DNA from: RUG11462 sp045539315
GTDB lineage: Bacteria; Bacillota; Clostridia; Oscillospirales; Acutalibacteraceae
DNA: 5,823 nt
Direction of reading: 5' to 3'
NCBI GenBank assembly: GCA_045539315.1
Contig: JAZQFC010000020.1
Span: 1-5,823, forward strand
In this document: one piece after another, positions 1-5,190 of the stretch
How the letters are laid out: each line of letters opens with the position of its first letter
How positions within the stretch are numbered: the stretch's first letter is position 1
Notes under the pieces: model-generated
Databases searched by the model: none
Seen by the model: the letters and a program-made list of their open reading frames with translations, nothing else
What the model was told of the DNA's origin: nothing
Program-made: the position numbers and the translations under genes

Positions 1-95
1 GGAGTTACTGTTGGGTCTTCTGCTCCTTCTGAAGCCGAGATAATATCAAGAGATTCATATTTTTCAAATTCTAAACTGATTTTTTCAAATTTCAT
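1..95 (-). CDS. Small acidic protein of unknown function (N-terminal 31 residues, cut by window edge)
   Basis: An ATG at 93-95 on the minus strand opens a frame that stays open to the window edge, so only 31 residues are visible. It begins MKFEKISLEFEKYESLDIIS and continues with an Ala/Ser/Glu/Gly stretch and then Asp-Pro-Thr-Val-Thr. The start is well supported: TAAGAGGTGA (101-110) is a near-consensus Shine-Dalgarno site that incorporates the stop codon of the upstream gene, with about 8 nt from GAGG to ATG. Only 12 bp separate it from that gene, so it is very probably co-transcribed and perhaps translationally coupled. There is no signal peptide, so the product should be cytoplasmic unless exported another way. 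The layout, MK(F/Y)E, a charged amphipathic stretch, then D-(I/V)-I-x-(A/T)-S, resembles short uncharacterised proteins that I recall from gut Clostridia. That likeness is from memory and no function is assigned. Confidence 0.72.
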   Translation of the reverse strand, partial: MKFEKISLEFEKYESLDIISASEGAEDPTVT

Positions 96-107
96 TTTAT
101 TCACCTC

Positions 108-2807
108 TTAAAATTCACTTGCAGAGTCATATTTTGCTGCAATTGCATCAATTATATCTTTGTATTTCTCATACATATCAACGCTGTTTGCGTCGTTTTT
201 AACTGCATTTGCAATGTAACTAATTGTTCTTGTGTTATTTACAACATCGCCGTTTGCATAATCTGCATAAACAGTTTTTGTAACATCGCCTAAAGTTACT
301 GTTACATAACCACGACCTACAAAACGTCTATTCATATTTTTCTCTTTGACATTAGCGATTGAACCAACCATACCTTTAAATCCATCTTCTTCAAACCAAA
401 GGTTTTCATCAAGACCGATTTCATAAGCAACATCTAATCTGTTGTCTTCAGAAATATCAAGAGTTAACTCTTCACCGTTTAAAAGATTTTCAGGAGCAAT
501 AAGTGTGCCCATTGAAATTACTGCGCCTTCTTCCTTTAAAGCGTTGATTTTTTCAATATCAATTTGAGTGTAGAAACGCAAACCTGTTGCTACATTAAGT
601 TTCATTGAAGCACCTTGAAGCATTTTAACATCTCCAATTGAAACAGATGTTAAATTCAAGTTGATTTCAGGAACCACAACTTGATTTTCTGCATAGTATG
701 TTGTTCCATCTGTATAAGCGATAAGGCCTTTGTCTTCGCTTACAGGGAGTGTATAAGAAGCGCCTACATCAACTGTTTCAACCAATTTACCATCAATATA
801 AATATCAAATTCTGTTGGTAAAGTTTTTGAATAAATTGCGCTGTTTTCTGTAAGTGTTGTGCCAGAAACGAGTTGGTTTACATAGTCTGCATCTGTGTAG
901 ATTGCATCTCCATCAGCGCAAGAAACTTTAACGCCTGCATAAACGTTTGTAAATGCGTTTGTACCTACAAATTTAACGTTTGTATCAGCACCGTAGATGC
1001 CTGTACCTGTACAACCTTCAAGTGTGATATTAAGATTTGAAAGTGATACAGTACCGTTTGTAGCGTTTGTTGAAGAATTTGCATCTGACTGACCGATTGT
1101 TTTTAAGAATGTACAATTTTTGAAATTCAAGTTTGAGCCGTTATCAGAAACACAAGTTGCATAAGCGGCGTTGCCACCATCAAAAATTGAATTTGTTGCA
1201 GTAAGTGTTAACGCTGATTTTTGAGCAACAATTGCAGAGTATTTATCTGATGATAAATAGCAATTATCAATAACTACGGTCGCTGTTTTAGCATTTGCAT
1301 AAATTGCACAACCTTGGTTGTTTTCATAAGCGTTTGTAGAATTGATATTGATGTTTTTAAATGTAACAGTTACATTATTTGCACCGATTACAAATACACC
1401 GCCACGGTTGGTTGAAAATGCTTCAATATCAAAACTGTCATCAGCAGTTACCTGTGATGTTCTTTTTGAGTTTGTAATTGTAATATCTGCGTTTAAAGAA
1501 GCGCATTTCTTTTTAGAGTTTGAAGACGCTGTACCTGCAGTCCAAACAAAACCGTTTGTATCAATAGTTACTGCTTTTGAAATTGTAAGTTCTTCTTCGT
1601 GAACATTTTCTACAAATTGAATTGTATCGCCTGCAGTTGCAGCAGAAACCGCTTCTGCGATAGTTTTATACTGACCGAGTGTAGCACCAACTGTCAACAC
1701 CTTGCCTTCTACAGGAGTTGATGGAGTTGGAACTGTAGTAGTTGTTGTAGTTGTTGTGGTAGTAGTTGTTGTAGTGGTTGTTTCTTCTTCACTTGGCTCT
1801 TCAGGTTCAGAAGATGGTTCTTCCGGCTCCTCGCTTGAAGATTCTTCAGGAACTTCGCCTTCGCCTAATGAGTAAATAGCAGTATTTGCAGCTAAAGCAC
1901 CGGCTGAAACTTCTGTTGTATAAGCGCTATCTGAATAAAGAGTTGTGCCTTCGCCGGCTGAAACTACAACGCCTGCATAAACATTAGTAAATGAGTTTTT
2001 ACCAACAAATTTAACGTTTGTATCTGCGCCATAAATAGCAGTACCTGTACAACCATTAAATGTCATGTTAAGATTTGAAAGTGATGCAGTACCGCTTGTT
2101 GCACTTGTTGCATTAGTAGCATCAGTCTGACCAATGGTTTTTAAGAATTCGCAATTTTCAAAATTCAAAACAGAACCATTATCAGAAATACCTGTTGTAT
2201 AAGAGCCCTGTGCCCCACCAAAAATTGAATCTTTTGCAGTAAGTGTCAATGCTGATTTTTGAGCAACAACAGAAGCAAAGTGTGAAGATGTTAAATAACA
2301 ATTATCAATATTAACAGTTGCTGTTTTGCCAGATGCGTAAATTGCACAACCTAGGTTATTTGTATAGACATTTGTTGATTTAATAGCAACACCATCAAAT
2401 GTTACTTCAATGTTGTTTGCGCCAAGCACAAATACACCTTGATTTTTAACTGAGTTTGCTACGATGTCCGGTGTTTCATCTGCAGTAATTTGAGATGTTC
2501 TTTGTGAGTTTGTAATAGTAACATTTGCGCTAAGTGTAGCACAGTTTTGTTTTGAAGAAGTACCACCTGTCCAAACAAAACCATTTGTATCAATTGTTAC
2601 TGCTTTTGAAATAGTGATATTAACTTCAGTAATATCTTCAACAAGTTGAATTGTATCGCCTGCAGTAGCAGCAGAAACTGCTTCTGCGATAGTTGCATAA
2701 TCACCAGTAGAACCTACTGTGAGTGTGTTGCCTTCAGCATAAATAGCCATAGGCACTACTAATAAAACGAGTAAAAGGGAAAGTGCAATTGATAAAATCT
2801 TTTTCAT
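108..2807 (-). CDS. Secreted two-repeat beta-helix (pectin-lyase-fold-like) protein with C-terminal module shared with the GH5 neighbour
   Basis: An 899-residue exported protein. A signal peptide spans residues 1-24 (MKK, then a long Leu/Val core, likely cleaved after AIYA). Two homologous repeats follow, residues 27-313 and 369-660. Each opens with LTVG...Y.TIAEAVSAATAGDTIQ, the layout of right-handed beta-helix proteins such as pectinesterase-like folds, and continues with short strands rich in Asn, Thr, Val and Gly (VTITNS, VTF, VNIDNCYL, LNFENC). They are joined by an acidic Ser/Pro/Glu linker and 16 consecutive Thr (343-358). Five Cys positions match between repeats (89/435, 154/500, 170/516, 219/565, 253/599). 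Residues 667-899 form a module also found in the GH5 protein. I see no convincing lyase or esterase active site, no LPXTG and no dockerin. A role in binding polysaccharide or as a surface adhesin is inferred. The ATG has AAAGGAG 9 nt upstream and lies 21 bp after the GH5 gene, so the two are co-transcribed. Confidence 0.9.
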   Translation of the reverse strand: MKKILSIALSLLLVLLVVPMAIYAEGNTLTVGSTGDYATIAEAVSAATAGDTIQLVEDITEVNITISKAVTIDTNGFVWTGGTSSKQNCATLSANVTITNSQRTSQITADETPDIVANSVKNQGVFVLGANNIEVTFDGVAIKSTNVYTNNLGCAIYASGKTATVNIDNCYLTSSHFASVVAQKSALTLTAKDSIFGGAQGSYTTGISDNGSVLNFENCEFLKTIGQTDATNATSATSGTASLSNLNMTFNGCTGTAIYGADTNVKFVGKNSFTNVYAGVVVSAGEGTTLYSDSAYTTEVSAGALAANTAIYSLGEGEVPEESSSEEPEEPSSEPEEPSEEETTTTTTTTTTTTTTTTVPTPSTPVEGKVLTVGATLGQYKTIAEAVSAATAGDTIQFVENVHEEELTISKAVTIDTNGFVWTAGTASSNSKKKCASLNADITITNSKRTSQVTADDSFDIEAFSTNRGGVFVIGANNVTVTFKNININSTNAYENNQGCAIYANAKTATVVIDNCYLSSDKYSAIVAQKSALTLTATNSIFDGGNAAYATCVSDNGSNLNFKNCTFLKTIGQSDANSSTNATNGTVSLSNLNITLEGCTGTGIYGADTNVKFVGTNAFTNVYAGVKVSCADGDAIYTDADYVNQLVSGTTLTENSAIYSKTLPTEFDIYIDGKLVETVDVGASYTLPVSEDKGLIAYTDGTTYYAENQVVVPEINLNLTSVSIGDVKMLQGASMKLNVATGLRFYTQIDIEKINALKEEGAVISMGTLIAPENLLNGEELTLDISEDNRLDVAYEIGLDENLWFEEDGFKGMVGSIANVKEKNMNRRFVGRGYVTVTLGDVTKTVYADYANGDVVNNTRTISYIANAVKNDANSVDMYEKYKDIIDAIAAKYDSASEF
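111..809 (-). other. Shared C-terminal module, copy in the beta-helix protein (residues 667-899)
   Basis: Landmarks in order are IDG (671-673), AYTDG (697-701), LNLTS (717-721), GASMKLN, GLRFYT (742-747), MGTLIAPENLL (766-776), VGSI (814-817), GRGY (831-834), YADY (847-850), then R860-TISYIANA and a Lys/Asp-rich amphipathic helix to the C-terminus. The same landmarks occur in the same order in residues 501-740 of the neighbouring GH5 protein. The predicted make-up is mostly beta with a helical end. I recall similar GLRFYT...GTLIA...GRGY...YADY segments in other secreted clostridial proteins but know no established function for them. Confidence 0.88.
828..1703 (-). repeat. Beta-helix repeat unit 2 (residues 369-660)
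   Basis: This is the second copy of the internal duplication. It opens with KVLTVGATLGQYKTIAEAV and ends at NSAIYS, the counterpart of NTAIYS in copy 1. It carries two extra Cys (552 and 630) not present in copy 1, and a small insertion around SSNSKKKC relative to SSKQNC. It leads almost directly into the shared C-terminal module, with only KTLPTE between them. Confidence 0.9.
1707..1868 (-). other. Acidic Ser/Pro/Glu plus poly-Thr interdomain linker
   Basis: Residues 314-367 link the two beta-helix repeats. The first part is Glu, Ser and Pro rich (EESSSEEPEEPSSEPEEPSEE). A run of 16 Thr (residues 343-358, DNA 1734-1781) follows, then VPTPSTP. The Thr codons are a mix of ACA, ACT and ACC, so the run is maintained as protein rather than as a pure trinucleotide microsatellite. 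Such linkers are typical of extracellular ruminococcal and clostridial enzymes, where they act as flexible, sometimes O-glycosylated spacers. Glycosylation here is only inferred. Confidence 0.9.
1869..2729 (-). repeat. Beta-helix repeat unit 1 (residues 27-313)
   Basis: This is the first copy of an internal duplication in the 899-residue protein. It aligns with the second copy along its whole length with only small gaps and roughly 60% identical residues by eye. Landmarks are TIAEAVSAATAGDTIQ, SKAVTIDTNGFVWT, VVAQKSALTLTA, FLKTIGQ and YGADTNVKFVG. DNA similarity is also high in places: 2641-2697 matches 1612-1668 with only a handful of mismatches, an offset of 1029 bp. This suggests a fairly recent tandem duplication or homogenisation between the copies. 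Confidence 0.9.
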
Positions 2808-2828
2808 TTCTATTTTCTCCTTTTTTAA

Positions 2829-5051
2829 TTAAAATTTATCGTTATCAGACGGGTCTATCGGGTCGATATAAAGGTCTGCATAATGATCAATTACTTCTTT
2901 AAAGTCCACAAAACTTTCGTAAACTTCAACATCTTCTCGGAGTGAATAAGCAACAAAGCTTACTGCTCTTGAGTGATTAAGATAGTTATTATCAACATAA
3001 TCGGCATAAATTGTTTTAGAGAAATCGCCTTTTGTTATCTTGATATAACCTCTGCCGATAAAGTTTACATTTGCGTTTGTGTCTTTAATGTTAACAATTG
3101 AACCAACAACACCAGAGAAAGAGCCATCATTATAATAACCTTTACTTTGATCATAAGGAACTGTAACATAAGTTAATTTTCCATTTACAGTTTCAGATGT
3201 TTCTAAAGTAACATCATAGCCCTTGATGTTCTTTTTATGAGCGATGATTGTGCCCATTTCTACTGTTGCACCGAGGGTTTCAAGAGAAGAAACTTGGTTT
3301 TTATCTATATTAGTATAAAATCTTAAACCTGTTTTTTCATTTAATCTCATTGCAGCGCCTTTTTGCATTGAAGCATCTACATAAAGAGAAGTTAAATTAA
3401 GGTCGCCTGTGATTTCGATAAAGTCGCCCTCATCGTAGAAATTTTCGCCATCTGTGTATGCTACAAAATGGTCGTCATCAACATAAGGGAAAACGTATCT
3501 TGCGCCGAGTTTTATAATTGTATCTTGCACGCCGTCAATTGTAACTGTGCAAGGACGTAAAAGTGTGTTTTCGATAGAATAGTTACCCGAAACCCAATAT
3601 GTGTTTTCAGTTGCGCCAGGAATGATTGCTTGGCTACCTTTCCATTTGAGATATGAGAAAGAGTTGATATAACGAGTATCTAATCTGTAATAAGTTTGGT
3701 CATCATCACTTTCGTACCAAGAAACCCAACCATCATCTACACCTTTGATGTAGTATTTACCCATACTGCTAGTTCTTGCAACAAATTCTGTGATAGGTTT
3801 TTCTGATTTGATAATTACATATTTTCTACCGTTTACACCTACGTCTTCTGTGCAGAATTTAGCATAATACTCTTTTGTATCAATAGTGTCAATCTCACTC
3901 ACATCAACAGTTGCAGGGGTTACTTCTGTGCCGGTGTAAGTTGCTAAAGTTTGGTAGTTTACAGGTGTGCAAGTTGCTCTGTCGATAAGTGAGTATTCAG
4001 GGCCTTGACCGTTGTCCCACCAGCAAGATGAAAGACCATAAATTTTATCAATTTTTGTTCTGATATCTTTACCAAGAGCGCCGTCATCAGAGTCAGGGAT
4101 TCTGCCTGATGAACCAATTTCATCGATAATCAAGCCCATACCTGATTTTTTAATGAAACTATCTGAATACGAAGAATCGAAAGCTGAACCGCTAAAATAT
4201 TGATGCTTTGTACCGATAAGTTTTGATAAATCGCCAACAGTTTCATCAACTAAGCCTTCAGACTTTGGTGTTGCAAGACCTGAGTAACCTGGGCAAACCA
4301 AGAATCTTTGCGCGTTGTTGCCGCCGAGCGAACGTACAACTTTAATAAAGTTGTTAAGTTGAATGTTTGTTTCTGCTTGTCTTTCGTCGTTTGGAGTCAT
4401 ACTTCTTGATGAATCAGTTGGCTCGTTGAACGCTTCAAACATCAAGTGAGTACCATAATCTTTAAAATATGTACCAACTTGAGTCCAAATATCTGTCATA
4501 TAAGCCATTGTTGACTCTCTATGCTCTTCATCTAAAACGATTTTAACACCTTTATAGCCATTGTGACCATCGTGGTGAATATTGATGATACAATACATAT
4601 CATTTTCAATAATCATATCAACAACTCGTTTTACACGAGCCAAGAAATTAGGGTCTATAACTCCGTTTGCATCTAAATGGTTATACCAAGAAACAGGCAA
4701 ACGAACAAGTGTGATACCATAAGATTTAACTGTTTTAACATATTCTTCGGTAATTGGTGCATTTGTCCAAAGACTTTCCCAATAATCCATATATTCTTCG
4801 GCTGAATCAAAATCCGCGAGTGTTTTGGCGGTGTAACCCTCTTGTCTAATACAACCGTCAAATTGGTTACCGAAGTTATAACCGATTTTTAGTTTTTGCT
4901 CAACGAAATCAGGAGATAAAAGCGAAGCATCGCTCATATCTGTTATCTTGTCACTTAATGTTTCGCTGCTAGCAAAAATCACTGATGGGCAAATTGCGAT
5001 TACCATTATTAAAGATAAAACAACTGCCAAAATTCTTCTAAAAGTTTTCAT
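2829..5051 (-). CDS. Secreted glycoside hydrolase family 5 (cellulase-like, GH5_4-type) with extra C-terminal modules
   Basis: A 740-residue exported enzyme, probably an endo-beta-glucanase or related hydrolase acting on beta-1,4-linked plant glucans; the exact substrate (cellulose, xyloglucan, mixed-linkage glucan, mannan) cannot be read from sequence. A signal peptide covers residues 1-27 (MKTFRR, hydrophobic core, VIFA). The GH5 domain spans about 50-375 with the family landmarks: KIGYNFGNQFDG (54-65), R117 in LVRLPVSW, HHD (159-161), acid/base Glu210 in MFEAFNEP, H283 and Y285 in KHQYF, likely nucleophile Glu311 in IIDEIG, and WWDNG (344-348) followed by YSLIDR. All key GH5 residues are therefore present. 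Residues ~377-500 are an unassigned aromatic-rich segment, and 501-740 are a module shared with the downstream protein. The ATG is set by AAGGAGG (5059-5065), 7 nt upstream. This is the first gene of the operon. Confidence 0.95.
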   Translation of the reverse strand: MKTFRRILAVVLSLIMVIAICPSVIFASSETLSDKITDMSDASLLSPDFVEQKLKIGYNFGNQFDGCIRQEGYTAKTLADFDSAEEYMDYWESLWTNAPITEEYVKTVKSYGITLVRLPVSWYNHLDANGVIDPNFLARVKRVVDMIIENDMYCIINIHHDGHNGYKGVKIVLDEEHRESTMAYMTDIWTQVGTYFKDYGTHLMFEAFNEPTDSSRSMTPNDERQAETNIQLNNFIKVVRSLGGNNAQRFLVCPGYSGLATPKSEGLVDETVGDLSKLIGTKHQYFSGSAFDSSYSDSFIKKSGMGLIIDEIGSSGRIPDSDDGALGKDIRTKIDKIYGLSSCWWDNGQGPEYSLIDRATCTPVNYQTLATYTGTEVTPATVDVSEIDTIDTKEYYAKFCTEDVGVNGRKYVIIKSEKPITEFVARTSSMGKYYIKGVDDGWVSWYESDDDQTYYRLDTRYINSFSYLKWKGSQAIIPGATENTYWVSGNYSIENTLLRPCTVTIDGVQDTIIKLGARYVFPYVDDDHFVAYTDGENFYDEGDFIEITGDLNLTSLYVDASMQKGAAMRLNEKTGLRFYTNIDKNQVSSLETLGATVEMGTIIAHKKNIKGYDVTLETSETVNGKLTYVTVPYDQSKGYYNDGSFSGVVGSIVNIKDTNANVNFIGRGYIKITKGDFSKTIYADYVDNNYLNHSRAVSFVAYSLREDVEVYESFVDFKEVIDHYADLYIDPIDPSDNDKF
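2832..3551 (-). other. Shared C-terminal module, copy in the GH5 protein (residues 501-740)
   Basis: Landmarks match the beta-helix protein's module: IDG (505-507), AYTDG (531-535), LNLTS (551-555), GAAMRLN, GLRFYT (575-580), MGTIIA (599-604), VGSI (649-652), GRGY (666-669), YADY (682-685) and R695-AVSFVAYS. Identity to the other copy is roughly 40-50% by eye and highest in the second half. The DNA of the two copies has diverged widely, so this is an old module pair rather than a recent copy. The tail here ends in an acidic IDPIDPSDNDKF. Confidence 0.88.
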
Positions 5052-5088
5052 TTAGTTTCCTCCTTAAAGATAATTTTCCTTCATACTC

Positions 5089-5094
5089 ATTATA
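5089..5094 (-). promoter_or_regulatory. Candidate -10 box (TATAAT) of the GH5/beta-helix operon promoter
   Basis: The minus strand reads a perfect TATAAT, giving a predicted leader of about 30 nt before the GH5 start codon at 5051. At the usual 17 bp spacing the -35 position (5112-5117) reads TTTATT, a poor match to TTGACA. The repeat cluster starts immediately beyond it at 5118. A strong -10 with a weak -35 abutted by an operator is what an activator-dependent promoter looks like. This is inferred from position and sequence only. Confidence 0.6.
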
Positions 5095-5117
5095 AACTCA
5101 CAAACACAAAAAATAAA

Positions 5118-5149
5118 TTGCAAAAATGCAAAAAAATATTTGCAAAAAT
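5118..5149. promoter_or_regulatory. Candidate AraC-type operator: three direct TGCAAAAA repeats
   Basis: TTGCAAAAAT occurs at 5118-5127 and again, identically, at 5140-5149, with the same face repeated 22 bp apart (about two helical turns). A third, partial copy (TGCAAAAAAA, 5127-5136) lies 9 bp after the first. AraC-family dimers commonly bind direct repeats spaced by about two turns, and the cluster lies between the regulator gene and the operon it probably controls. The region is very A-rich, which raises the chance of coincidental matches, but the exact 10-mer pair containing GC is less easily explained that way. Confidence 0.5.
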
Positions 5150-5168
5150 AAAAGTTTTGTGCTAAAAT
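5140..5168 (+). promoter_or_regulatory. Candidate sigma-A promoter of the AraC-family gene
   Basis: TTGCAA (5140-5145) and TAAAAT (5163-5168) are separated by exactly 17 bp, and a TG one base before the -10 (5160-5161) makes it an extended -10 element. Transcription would start near 5175. The -35 hexamer lies inside the third TTGCAAAAAT repeat, so a protein bound there should block this promoter. Confidence 0.6.
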
Positions 5169-5174
5169 AAGAAA

Positions 5175-5184
5175 AAGGCGGTGA
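5175..5184 (+). promoter_or_regulatory. Ribosome binding site that fixes the TTG start of the regulator
   Basis: AAGGCGGTGA matches the anti-Shine-Dalgarno complement AAGGAGGTGA at nine of ten bases. Its core lies 9 nt before TTG at 5191 and 6 nt before an in-frame GTG at 5188. A TGA in the same frame at 5182-5184 rules out any earlier start. The nearby ATG at 5198 is out of frame. Confidence 0.7.
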
Positions 5185-5190
5185 AAAGTG

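Noticed and set aside
1342..1602. 86-residue open frame on the plus strand opposite the beta-helix gene
   Set aside because: It lies wholly antisense to a well supported gene with a strong ribosome site, has no ribosome site of its own that I can see, and its composition looks like the complement of Asn/Thr/Val-rich codons.
111..1703. LPXTG sorting signal, dockerin or S-layer homology repeats at the ends of the secreted proteins
   Set aside because: I looked for LPXTG plus a hydrophobic tail, for paired DxNxDGxxN dockerin motifs and for SLH repeats; none are visible in either protein.
1734..1781. Trinucleotide microsatellite (phase-variable tract)
   Set aside because: The 16 Thr codons mix ACA, ACT and ACC, so the DNA is not a pure repeat likely to slip; the tract is better explained as a protein linker.
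828..2729. CRISPR-like or insertion-sequence repeats
   Set aside because: The two copies are in-frame coding duplications of about 870 bp with continuous protein similarity; there are no spacers, inverted ends or transposase.
108..2807. Catalytic pectate lyase or pectin methylesterase
   Set aside because: The opening Y.TIAEAV..A..GDTI resembles the start of pectinesterase-type folds, but I could not identify the conserved catalytic Asp/Arg/Gln motifs in either repeat, and the similarity is shared by many non-enzymatic beta-helix proteins.
2808..2828. Intrinsic terminator between the GH5 and beta-helix genes
   Set aside because: The 21 bp gap is AT-rich and holds the ribosome site for the next gene, with no GC-rich stem; read-through as one operon is more likely.
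4673..4861. 62-residue open frame on the minus strand inside the GH5 gene
   Set aside because: It is an alternative-frame shadow of the GH5 catalytic domain, with no plausible ribosome site and no recognisable protein features.
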